In this document: in pieces, positions 24,748 to 35,006 of the stretch
Numbering within the stretch: the stretch's first letter is position 1
How the letters are laid out: each line of letters begins with the position of its first letter
Origin: Nyssa sinensis
Lineage: Eukaryota; Streptophyta; Magnoliopsida; Cornales; Nyssaceae
Assembly: GCA_008638375.1 (NCBI GenBank)
Contig: CM018036.1
Span: 1,772,001-1,836,000, forward strand
Direction of reading: 5' to 3'
DNA length: 64,000 nucleotides
Made by a program: the position numbers and the translations under genes
The notes under the pieces: generated by a model
What the model saw: only the letters and a program-made list of their open reading frames with translations
What the model was told of the DNA's origin: nothing
Databases searched by the model: none

Positions 24748-25189
24748 AAAGCATAGCCTTGGGCCCTTGACCAATGACACTGTAATTAATAGAAGAATCA
24801 TAAAAATAGCTAAAAAAGGAATTCGGCAAAAACAATCTCTCCACTTGCTTCTTTCTCATACCCGCATTGAACTTGCATTTTTTTTAATAAAAATAATTAA
24901 AATTCTGAATTCATATAAATGTAAAAAAACACCAAGAAAAACCAAAATCAGGGAATTTCCTACACACACACACATATATGTACATATACAAGCAAATACA
25001 GCTGAATGTTAAAGACTCAAAGAACAGGCAACATGAAAAAGAGAAACTGACCATGAGAGAGTTCCAGGGCATGGTAGGGAGAAGTTGATTGAACAAATCG
25101 GTGGCACCCAACTCGTCCACCACCCAATTATCACTATCCAAATCGATAATGGTCTTATCAAAGTCAAAAACCACCACAATTCCGGCCAT
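23261..25189 (-). CDS. HAD-superfamily phosphatase, PHOSPHO1-like / inorganic pyrophosphatase 2-like
   Basis: A cytosolic-type HAD phosphatase of the plant family that contains Arabidopsis At1g73010 (PS2/PPsPase1) and At1g17710; members hydrolyse pyrophosphate or small phosphomonoesters such as phosphocholine and phosphoethanolamine. Four exons on the minus strand: 25189-25052, 24657-24536, 24445-24244, 23629-23261; all joins are GT-AG and in phase, giving 276 aa. Catalytic motif I is DFDKT (Asp9 nucleophile, Asp11 acid/base), motif II is IVSDAN, the motif III Lys is likely Lys154 (NMCK), and motif IV is LGDGSGD (Asp177, Asp181). No signal peptide or membrane segment is visible. Exon 4 reads to a TAA at 23261; the C-terminal tail after about residue 230 is low in recognisable motifs. 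It is convergent with the ABCC gene. A TATA box lies about 110 bp upstream of the ATG and two P1BS-like motifs about 400-470 bp upstream, consistent with phosphate-starvation control. The exact substrate cannot be told from sequence. Confidence 0.92.
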
Positions 25190-25296
25190 TACAATAAAAA
25201 ATTCAAGCACTTCTGCTGCAATCCAAACACTGTAGACTTCTTGTTTTTCAAGACTACAGTTTTGTTGGGTTTGAAAGACACCAAAGAGAGAGAGGG

Positions 25297-25305
25297 TATT
25301 TATAG
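25297..25305 (-). promoter_or_regulatory. TATA box of the HAD phosphatase gene
   Basis: Read on the minus strand this is CTATAAATA, about 110 bp upstream of the start codon at 25189 and followed by a CT-rich stretch. Spacing fits a core promoter with an approximately 75-80 nt 5' UTR. Confidence 0.6.
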
Positions 25306-25591
25306 GGAAGAACATGTGTGAATGAGAAGCATAACAGTTGTGAATTTTTAGATGCCAAAGGAATATTACTTGGAGGCGTTTGTGGAAAGTTGAAGGATAG
25401 CCATGCGGGTCACTTTTTTCTGTTACCCACTTCAGAAATATGTCATGATCCACTACTTCTCGAAATAACTTTATATTGCACAGCCCTTGGATTTAAGGAC
25501 TGTTTGAGTAATCAACGGTTAGATGCGTATGATTCTAAAATACTGTCGTTATTTTGAGCTTGAATGGCTCGGAAAACGCGGGAATATGACA

Positions 25592-25661
25592 GAATATTCG
25601 GTTAGAATTAAATTCCCATAATCCTTGGGAAAGCCACTTCCAATTGCTTTTGAGAATATTC
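25592..25661. promoter_or_regulatory. Pair of P1BS-like palindromes (GNATATNC)
   Basis: GAATATTC occurs at 25592-25599 and again at 25654-25661, about 400 and 470 bp upstream of the phosphatase ATG. Both match GNATATNC, the binding site of PHR1-type MYB factors that activate phosphate-starvation genes. The related Arabidopsis phosphatases are known to be induced by phosphate starvation. Function here is an inference; such short AT-rich palindromes also arise by chance in this AT-rich DNA. Confidence 0.5.
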
Positions 25662-25859
25662 CGATATGGTCCCGTCGGTGATTCTATTTTTGTTTGCTAA
25701 CAATGGACTCCCAGTAAAACCATGCAAGTAATGTTCGGTATAGGGAAATAAGTATTTAATATACAACAGAGGTGGTATTTTAATATTAAGAATATTTATT
25801 TTAGATTTTGTATTAAGATTATTTAATTTTTAATTTTGATTTATTCTTAATTTTTTTAT

Positions 25860-26150
25860 TTAATTAAAATTAGTGTATAAAATATAAAAATTAGTAATTT
25901 CTTATTTAAATTAATTGTCATATTATTAGTTTTTTATTTAAATTAATGGTCTTTATTGTAATAAGATTAGTTTAAAAATAAGAAATTTTGTTTCCTAGTC
26001 AATGTAGTAGTGTTTTAATACTATAAATATAATATAATAGATCTTTATAGTTATGTTTTTTTTATCATTAATAAATAATTACGAATTTTAGAATATTATT
26101 TTCTCTTATTGATTGATGAGTTCCGTGTTACTTGATTTTTAAGAATTCAA
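25860..26150 (+). repeat. LTR-like repeat, copy 1
   Basis: Includes ATACTATAAATATAATATAA, a TTTCTCTTATTGATTGATGAG segment and AATTCAACGTGTTCGATTC. The same order of motifs occurs at 31860-32110. TATA-like and 3' motifs would suit a solo LTR, but no TG/CA ends or target duplication were found. Confidence 0.4.
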
Positions 26151-26439
26151 CGTGTTCGATTCTCCTTTCCACGTTTCTATTCCGCATTAGTATTTCAAAA
26201 ATGTCCATTCTAACTCTTTCATTTCTTATTCTTGTTTGATATAATTAGAAACGTCTATTCCAGTGAATGGACATTTTATTAAAATATTTCATTAAAAATC
26301 ATTTCATATGTTTCTTTGGCTCAATTGAGTAATCTCTATTTCATTTCATGTCATTTTCCTTCTATTTCATATTTCATTTCATGGAATGACCATTGCATTT
26401 CTACGTTTCAAACATGACCCAAGTTTTTTAAGACTGACT

Positions 26440-26660
26440 CCACTAAAGACTCGTATGAATTTAACTCGTAATAAAAGTAAGTTTAATCTATTTTAAGATA
26501 ATGAATTTATTAAACTCAAATTGATAAATCAATAAGTAATTTAATATTATATAAAAAAAATTAAGCTATTCAAACTTGACTTATAATCGATTTCATTAGA
26601 GACTCGTTCAAGAAATTAACAAACCTAATTTCAACAACTTATTGCTCGACTTATTTACAG
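26440..26660. repeat. Family D hAT-like remnant
   Basis: Contains GAATTTATTAAACTCAAATTG, TTAATATTATATAAAAAAAA, GATTTCATTAGAGACTCGTT and ATTTACAGCTATTAATG, in the same order as the right arm at 55890-56140. Confidence 0.45.
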
Positions 26661-27015
26661 CTATTAATGATTAATTTTTAAAAATAAATTATTAACAATT
26701 TTTTTTCAAAAATAAATTATATAAAAATAAGACATACATACATATTCTAAAAATCTAAACTTATTTCCTAGATAATATATTATATTTAATTTAAGTTATA
26801 ATAAAATTGTTTATTATCTTTTTATTATTAAAGCATTAATATTACTAAAAAAAATTATATTTATAGATGTATTATAGTTGTTTATTTTTCTATTCTAATA
26901 CTTAATACTATAAAGAGATTTATTTAAATATCATTAATTATTAAATAATAAAATAATTAATTATTCACTATTGATTCTTTGAAAAACTATTTGATAGAAT
27001 TAAAGCATATAAAAA

Positions 27016-27228
27016 AGGTACTGTTTGATAGCATTTTTTAAGTGTTTTTCTTCTATTTTTATTTTTTTCTTAAATTAGTGTAAAAAATAAGTATTTTTAT
27101 TTATTTTACTTTTAAAAAATGATTATCAAATGCACCTTATTTCTTACGTTTTGTTTTTATGCACAGAAAAAAAGACTAACTTTTTACTTATTAGAAGTAC
27201 TTAAAAAAGAATTTATCAAAAGGTACCT
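27016..27228. mobile_element. Short MITE, 213 bp
   Basis: Left AGGTACTGTTTGATAGCATT and right ATTTATCAAAAGGTACCT are inverted repeats, continued by TTTTTTAAGTG/AGTACTTAAAAAA. The AT-rich flanks give no firm target duplication. Confidence 0.6.
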
Positions 27229-27670
27229 ATATATTAATTATTAAAAATTTAATGGTATCTAATTCCAAGTATTGTTATAATCTTACAATTAATTAGTTGT
27301 ACAGTAATAATTTTCACCAAAAAGAATTTCTCAAGAACTCAACAGTAATTTTTTCTTTGTTAAAAAAAGAAAAGAAAAAGAAAACTGAAGCGAAATAGAA
27401 TTATAACACACCCTAGTTACTTAGGAGAGAAGTTTGATTCGATTAAGCAACCTGATCTGCATGCTTAACACGTTTGTGTTTTATGCTCTTAATGATTGAT
27501 TGGTTTATGATATTCTTGAGTTTATAATATGTTGGGAAAGAGTCACCATTGTCTCTCCTTCTAGAATTTTTTTTTTCTTTTTTTCTGTTTTTTTTTGGTA
27601 ATGCAAGTATCCTGAGTAGTTTGTGTCCATCAGATTAAGTTCGAATAAGTTTATACTACAATCATTTTTG

Positions 27671-27895
27671 CACACTTGCATATATAAGGAGGTGATCCTA
27701 AATTTCTGCTAACGAAGAGAGTCGAACCCGAGAATTTGGAAGATAAATTCTTTACTAAGTAGACAACTCTCACTCGACCATGCACACTCGAGCATGTAAA
27801 GAGGTGACCCTAAATTTCTGTTAACGAAGAGAGTCGAACCCGAGAATTTGAAAGATAAATTCTTTACTAGTAGCTAACTCTTACTCGACCAACCA
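27671..27895 (-). repeat. 112-bp tandem duplication with tRNA-B-box-like motif
   Basis: Copies begin CACACT at 27671 and 27783; both contain ACGAAGAGAGTCGAACCCGA, whose reverse complement has a B-box-like GGGTTCGACTC. Possibly a doubled minus-strand SINE head. Confidence 0.7.
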
Positions 27896-28255
27896 CTTCA
27901 GAGTTCCTTCTAAAAAAACTCTCTCCCTCCCTAATCGTCTCTCTCACTGTCTATCCCTCCATAATCGTCTCCCTCACTGTTGCATTCTCTTTCTTGAGCT
28001 TTTATCACCGACATCCCGATTCAGTAGAGTAGAGACATCTATTTTTGTATATGTACATATTTTACTAAGACATTTTTGTTTAGATTTAATTATTCATAAA
28101 TAACTCGTAAAATATTCAAATTTAAACATAATACGAGCGGTGAAAACTTTCCACTAGACTTTTTTTCTTATACGAGGAGTCTTGGTGCCTCCTGTGTGTA
28201 AACAAGCAGATTTAAGTAGTGGAATTGAGCAGAAGGTGTTTACCACTTAAACAAG

Positions 28256-28260
28256 TGTTG

Positions 28261-28294
<34 letters not shown>

Positions 28295-28741
28295 AGGTTT
28301 AAGACTTTAAGTGACAGTCTTTGAGTGTGGTACTCCATGTGCATGGCATGGCTGTCTTTGTATGAAAATGAGCATCAATATCTTCTAGTGACGAGTGGAC
28401 AATGAAACATCTTGATTCTCATTTCCCAAATGACAAGTCATTGCTCGATGAGGTGGATTCGTAATTTCAATTTTTCTATTTGTTGATATATATATATATA
28501 TATAACAGGATAAAAAAATTGAAAAGAATGCAAGTTTTATATAAGTATTGTCTATGTAAGGTTTAAGAGGCTGTCTTATGAGTGTAGTACTCCATGTGCA
28601 TGGCATGGCTTGGCTGTCTTTGTATGAAAATGAGTATCATTATCTTCCATTTACGAGTGGACAACGAAACATGCATCATGATTGTCATTTCAGTTGACAA
28701 GTCGTTGATCGATGAGATGGATTGGCAATTTTTCTATTTGT

Positions 28742-28813
<72 letters not shown>

Positions 28814-28866
28814 GGGGAAGGATACGTAGTATAAAATAAACAGAATAAGAAATTGAAAAGATTGCG
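28256..28866 (+). repeat. Tandem duplication of about 264 bp with TA microsatellites
   Basis: GTAAGGTTTAAGA at 28292 and 28556, each followed by TACTCCATGTGCATGGCATG, CTTTGTATGAAAATGAG, ACGAGTGGACAA and TTTTTCTATTTGTTGATATA, ending in (TA)n and a TTGAAAAGA(A/T)TGC segment. Second copy's microsatellite is TA-CA-TA (28744-28812). Confidence 0.85.
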
Positions 28867-29016
28867 TGTGTCATTTATCCGTCGTTCCTAACGTGACAAG
28901 ATCACAATATTGCTTTTTTCCGCCATTTTTGCTTCCACATCTGTCTCTGTGGTGGCCAATTTTGTTTGTACAGGTAATGTGAAGACAGCCAATTACTGCC
29001 AGTTGGATGGATCATG

Positions 29017-29017
<1 letters not shown>

Positions 29018-29066
<49 letters not shown>
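29018..29066. repeat. (TA)n microsatellite
   Basis: About 24 TA units. Other long TA runs in the window are at 8405-8443, 23876-23899, 24713-24743, 28263-28291, 34627-34648, 47835-47857 and 56419-56447. Runs of this type produce spurious Tyr-Ile open frames. Confidence 0.95.
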
Positions 29067-29068
<2 letters not shown>

Positions 29069-29284
29069 TAATCAATGGTAATGTTCCATTATAAATAGGA
29101 CAATACTTAATTGGCTCCAAATTCTTTTCTTATGTTGGTGTTACGATTTTAATTTGTCATGTATGTACTTAATATCATATAACTATTTAATTTTAATTAA
29201 ATAAAAATTAAATATAATATAAAAAACACGTGTGCATTACATACAATAGATAATTATGATTAAAACATTTGTCCGGATAAAAAA

Positions 29285-29505
29285 ATGTTTCTCTAACATA
29301 GTTTAGAGTTAGGTATTATTTTTTTAAGTATCTTAATTATTTAAGTCTCGGGCACTAATTACAATGATAATGTACAATATAAATGGCAAATAGGGAAATG
29401 TTTCTCCAACCTTGTTCAGAAGTAGGTATTATTTTTTTAAGTATCTTAATTATTTAAGTCACGGACATTAATTACAATGATAATGTAAAATATAGATGGC
29501 AGTGT
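29285..29505 (+). repeat. 113-bp tandem duplication
   Basis: ATGTTTCTC at 29285 and 29398; both copies continue with AGGTATTATTTTTTTAAGTA and AATTACAATGATAATGTA. Few differences. Confidence 0.85.
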
Positions 29506-30256
29506 ATGTGCTCTATTACTTAATATAGAATCAAGGATTTTGTCTTATTTTAATTTATTATTTTATAATGAGTTGTTATTTTGTTCAAAATTGTCATTGA
29601 ATGTATGAAGATTTGATTCTCTCTCTAAGCCAACATCATTACATAAAATAAAAATTCAAATTGGCCAAATTGAGAAATGGTTTAATTGCAGTATAGGGGC
29701 ACCAACCCTGAAGACTAGGGTTGGTGGTTTAATTTGGGTGGAATAAAATGTCATACAACTTGGCCATTGTCTCAGGCTATCAGCCAGATGCGTTCCAGAT
29801 TTTGATACTCATCCTTAGCCACTTGTCTGCACAAAGAAGTGACCAAAAACCAACCACACACACATATATAGAAAAGGGATGTAAGACAGTAATGTGTGCT
29901 GCACTCAAATTGCATCTTTATTGGAAAAATTATTGTATGGTTCAAACCACCCACGTAGTTCTGGTGAATCGTGAATTGTATATATAAAAAAGATATTTTT
30001 TAAAAATATAAAAGAAAAAATCAAAGGACAAAGCCTAATTTCTTTAGTCATGATCAATCACATTTGTTGTATCTTAAAATTTAACATTTTGTACACATGA
30101 CAGAGGTTATTATGATTATTAAGTCAGTTCATATAATAATTTCTCTCATTATTGGAAAAAAAATTGATTGTTTTTAAAAAAATAAAAAGAAAGAAGCAAT
30201 CATGTAAGGTTTGAAATTTAAATTCACTAAATTTAGGTCGGCCTCCAATCTTTGAT

Positions 30257-30436
30257 GGCCTACACAGATTGTGGCGGCTTTTGCAAGGGGAGGCTTTCCT
30301 TAGGTGTTGAGATTACGTTTGTGACTTCTACTGTGTTTGGATAAGTGGCCTACACAGCTTGTGGCGGCTTTTGCAAGGGGAGGCTTTCCTGGGTGTTGAG
30401 ATTACGTTTGAGACTTTTACTGTGTTTAGATAAGTA
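30257..30436 (+). repeat. 90-bp tandem duplication
   Basis: GGCCTACACAG(A/C)TTGTGGC at 30257 and 30347, followed in both by TTTTGCAAGGGGAGGCTTTC and ACTGTGTTTGGATAAGT or a near match. The end of the unit coincides with the MITE family C left end, so the duplication includes the MITE border. Confidence 0.85.
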
Positions 30437-31078
30437 AGAGGAAAAGATACCCACGCGGGCGTAGCGTGGCTAGTAGGAGGGCGTAGCGTGGCTGGTAGGA
30501 GGGCGGGTCTCAAGATGTTGCTAAAGTTAAATGGTGTGGGTTCGAGTTTCTTCTAAAGCACAAATCCATGATTTACCTGGTGTGTGTGATTATTGGGTGA
30601 TTGCGCGTATCCAGAGTTTATTCTATAAGGTTATGGGCCGAAGGCTTTCTACCTTAGGGGAGTTTCACGTCATCAAAAAGGAAAAGGATCGAAGAGAACA
30701 GTATGAGTGGAGTTTTTTCTTTATATGTTTGATTAACAAATGAAGAAAATGATAACGTAATTCTCTCATTTTGTTTGAGAATAACAAAACATAAAGAAGA
30801 AAAAAAATATTAATTTTTTTTGGGTACAATTACACCTAAGATAGAGGTGTTTTTTTTTCCTTTGTATTTTTAATGTTAGAATCATTATTATAAAAAATTC
30901 ATTAACAGATTTTGCCATTTCCTTTTGTTTCTGTCGACTTTTGAGAAGAGAGAAATATATGTCTCCATCCGTCCCGTTTTATTTCATTTTTTAATTTTAA
31001 ACTAAGTATGAAATAATTTTTCTTTCTCTTTTCTCTCTTTTTCTTTTTTTTACAAATCCGTTAATTTAAGCGGGATGT
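30418..31078 (+). mobile_element. MITE family C copy carrying a nested insertion
   Basis: Left end ACTGTGTTTAGATAAGTAAG, right end near AAATCCGTTAATTTAAGCGG. The interior matches 52286-52725 (AACAAATGAAGAAAATGA, CTTTTGAGAAGAGAG, TTTAAACTAAGTATGAAATAA). A SINE-like insertion lies at about 30448-30700. Confidence 0.65.
30448..30700 (+). mobile_element. SINE-like insertion inside a CACTMTGC-type MITE
   Basis: Contains a B-box-like GGGTTCGAG, a body segment ATTTACCTGGTGTGTGTGATT resembling that of the SINE-like element at 40058, and an A-rich end near ATCAAAAAGG. A GCGTAGCGTGGCT motif is duplicated at its start. It interrupts the MITE copy at 30418-31078. Borders are approximate. Confidence 0.45.
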
Positions 31079-31859
31079 TCAAGATTTGCCTAATTTTTTT
31101 ATTATTGAATGAAAGGGTTACGAAAAGATTATTGAAACCATGAACACGAGAGATTTTTAAATGAATTGAGTCTATTATAGATGAATAGATCTGATCAATA
31201 ATTTTAAGTTATATATATAAAAAATAATTTAATTAATTAAATTCATAATAATCATTGAACTCTATTCACCTAAAAACATCAAGTCAGTCTCGACAAAATA
31301 GCGTGGCACTTTCTGTTCTTTTGTGCTTGCACCACCGGCATATCTAAATATAAAATAAGATGAAAAACCTAACAATAAGACTATGGCGACAAATCACGTG
31401 CCATCACTAGCTCATAATTAAAAAGGATTTTAAGTGACTGTCTTTGTCTTTCCCCTTTTGTATAGCTTTCGAATTTTATAATAATAATGATCATAACCTT
31501 ATTTAAATATCATGCAATAAAAAACATCAAGATTCTACACTCTAATTACACCATGATTCTCTAAACAATCCATGCCAACAAAGCACTCTTACCAATAAAT
31601 GCCCCTTTATTCACTCTAAAATGGAGATTCAATCTGAGTTCAAGTCTTGGGAATAATTTCTCAGAATAAGTTAATAGGGCGAGTCTAGTGAAGGTTCGAA
31701 TATTTTTTGCACGTGTGATATAGAATAAGTAGTGGATATTTGATCATCTGATACTATTCGAGACTACTTGAAAAATAGGTAATGTCTGAATTTTTCACCA
31801 CTGTCACGATAGATCTTTCAGAAAAAATTGACCCGATTTTTTACTCCATTTTTGGATAT

Positions 31860-32110
31860 TATGGTTTTTAGTTTTATTCAAATTAGTATTAGTAGTTTAT
31901 TAATTAGATTAGTAGAAGGAATTAGTAATTTTCTATTTGGATTAATTATTTCTTAGTTCTATAAATATGGTGTAATAAGTCTTTAATATTCAATTTTGTA
32001 ATAATATGTATAGTTTCAAATTTAGTGATATTTCTCTTATTAGGCGAGTAATTCATTCATGTATTTACTTAGTTTTTAATAAATTTGACATGTTCGACTC
32101 CTTTCATGTT
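31860..32110 (+). repeat. LTR-like repeat, copy 2
   Basis: Includes TTCTATAAATATGGTGTAAT, TTTCTCTTATTAGGCGAGT and AATTTGACATGTTCGACTC in the same order as 25860-26150, with many substitutions. Confidence 0.4.
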
Positions 32111-33854
32111 TTCATGTTGTGTCAATATGTTTAGGGATAGCTACCAAAAGAAAATCTCCCTTAAGGTCAAGTTTTATGGGAGATTATGAGGTTTGGCCTT
32201 TTTTTACATTTGTAAAATTTATTATAAGTTCATGAGTAATTTCTCAACTTCTTGTGTGGAATTGAAAAATATTAGTCTTTTAATAAATAATCTCATGATA
32301 AAGCAAAATTGGTATTTCATCATCATATTATTAATTTTTTTATAATTAATAAACATAGGAGATACAAAATTTATCAGTTATCAAAATTATTAATTATGAG
32401 TTTTTCTTGTATTCATTAACCAAAAGTGTTCCTTAGGTGTTTAAAAAAAATACCTTATTTGTAACTTTTAAAGACATTTCAATATTTCAAAGAAAATACA
32501 TATAATGTTCAATTGAGGCATAAAAGATTTTTTTAATTTTTTTAAACTAAATAAATCATTTTATTACATTTGTTTATGTTGTTTTACTATATATATAAAT
32601 TTTGTTAATAAAATGATATTCCAGTTTTGCCAAACTAATCCACTCATTGCCCATGATGTAGTCCAAAAGTTTTAAGAACTATAAATATAGTGGATTGAAC
32701 TCGAAATTTTTGAATTTACGATACATCTGTCAAATCAATTCGCTTATCATCCGGACTCTATATATACAGTTATCTTAGGGGGAATTTTCACGTTTTTCTC
32801 TTCTAATGTAAAATTCATTTTTTTATTGGTCAATTGGTGATGGTATTTATTAAGTTGAGATAAATCTTTGTATATACACCCGATTACTTATAAATCACCA
32901 CAAGTTATTCGCACAAGATTCTTATTCTAGTTTCAATACGTATTAAAGTCCTATTATTAATCAATTTTTTTTTAGATATTTTGATGAAAGACCTTCAAAT
33001 ATGAATACTACGACCGTAATCTTACAAAAAAGCAAAGCCCTTCATCAGGTTTGAACAACATTACATAAACTTCAAGTGAGTTGAAATTAATCCATCTTCT
33101 TGGTCAACTCACTCATTTATCTAAAACTCGAGTCCTATCCTAGTTGGTCAAAGACTAATGTGAGTTTTAATTTCCTTCTCACTTTTATCATTTAAAAAAA
33201 ATAGTCTTTTATTAATGAGAATTAAGACTATTATTTTGTGAATGACTTATCATAATGAATATCCATTAAGTGATAATGAATAAAAGCCCAAATGGTTAAT
33301 TTGGGCTATGGATTTCAAAGATGAGCTTTTGTAAAAAGCTCCCTTTAATACCCAATGATATAATGACTTGTTACAAAACACGTGATGGGAAATAAACCAC
33401 CCAATCCAGCCCAAATCAAAAGGTTTGATGTATTGGGGAAAGAACATTTGTGTTGGGCCTAGCCTGAGCGATAGTGTGTACGGCTTTAGTGCGGGTTGGG
33501 TTGCATTAACTTGGATTGGGCCAACGTGTCCGGGTATAATTTATTTTCTTTTACAGGTAGAAATTGGTGGATTTTAGTCATATTAAAATTAAATTTTAAC
33601 ACTATTATAATATTAGTTTTTTTATATTTATGTTTCAATGCTTAAAGTTATTTTTTGACATTTATATTTCGAGAAATAGATTTGGTCAAATTATGATAGC
33701 TTGCTTAAAATTTTGTCAATTTTGAGAGAGTTTGACTGATGCAATTTTAAATGAATATTTGGTAAGTTATTGAAACTGTTTTTTAAGTGACCGATCAAAA
33801 TTTAAAAATAGTAGCTCAAATGATTATCGGGTTAGAGCAGCTCTTAAGTAGCAT

Positions 33855-34200
33855 TTGGGATTGTAAATGAGTTGAGTTGGGCCGAGTGGTGGGTTGTTCA
33901 AGTCTAACTTGCTAACATAAATGAGTTTCAAATTATAATCAAACTTGGTTTATTTATTAATCAAATCAATCTTAAACGAGTCTCTAATCGAACAAATTGT
34001 AAATCGAGTTTGAGTAACTTTAAATTTTATATAATATTAGATTACTTAGTAACTTGTCGAGTCGAGTTCAAGTTAGAGATCAATGTATTAATGAATTTTA
34101 AAATATGTTTAAATTTAACTTATTTATTTTACAAGCCAAGTTTAAACAAGTCTTTAATCAAACCGATTACGATACGAATTTGAGTAATTTGGCTTTATTT
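33855..34200 (+). repeat. Family D hAT-like element, 5' end and interior
   Basis: Starts GGGATTGTAAATGAGTTGAG, matching the end of the intact copy at 60490, and continues with GTCGAGTTCAAG-type and AAATATGTTTAAATTTAAC-type phrases. The right end is missing or unrecognisable. Confidence 0.5.
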
Positions 34201-35006
34201 TAAAATAATTCTGGAAAAATAATTGAAGGGTGAGACCTATGCCATATAGGCTATAGCTGAGTTGGGTTGGGAACACAAGGTACTTTTGGGTGAGACTACT
34301 ACATTACGTGTTAATGCATCGTTTCAATAACAATTCATCATGTATACTACGTTTCACTTAAAAAATATATGAGTCATATTACATATGACATAATGCTATT
34401 AGATGAATACATTACCACATCCCTCTACTGAACTTATTCAATAATTTTTGTCGGAACACATGCTAACTAGATTGCCGATAAAATTACTATAATAAGATGA
34501 GTTTTGTTTGTTTTCAATGTAATCGTTGAAAACTACAGGGATTCAAAATCAAACATATACTCAACAAGATGCACCACACCGGTTGGTTAAGTCCATCGTA
34601 GATGCTGGTCTTGCTATTCATGTGATATATATATATATATATATATATAGTTTTTTTGTCTAACAAAAGTACCCATGCTAAAAACAAAAGATTTCTCTCA
34701 CAATCGTTCAATTATGATTTATTACAAATTATTGCAGCCTCATTGATGTTAATGAGTATTTGAGGAGCTTCACTAAGTAGTAAACACATTTTGTAAAATT
34801 TAAAAAAAATAAAAGATATTAAAAACTTACATAAATAGCAAAACATGTTATTAGAATTTATACAATTGTCCATTTTCAAATCAGTTGGAGTAAGTTCGAT
34901 TCTTTAAAGCAATAGTTAGGTTCCCATAATTGTATAAAATAAACTATCGACAAGCACAAATACAATAATAAAAGGACAAAAATGCTTTAAAGTATAGGAC
35001 TAGTTA

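Larger units (their letters stand above)
31080..35000. other. AT-rich intergenic DNA with scattered repeat remnants
   Basis: Apart from the LTR-like copy at 31860 and the family D piece at 33855, I see no gene or complete element. A segment at 31630-31800 has a B-box-like GAGTTCAAGTC and may be an old SINE. Confidence 0.5.

Noticed and set aside
24911..25453. 180-residue minus-strand open frame
   Set aside because: It reads through exon 1 of the phosphatase into promoter and intron; only the part from 25189 to 25052 is coding.
27671..27895. Repeat pair considered as a CRISPR-like array
   Set aside because: Only two long adjacent copies without spacers, in a plant nuclear genome.
28744..28812. 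Alternating TA-CA-TA run considered as a regulatory or Z-DNA site
   Set aside because: A compound microsatellite is a sufficient explanation and no gene is near.
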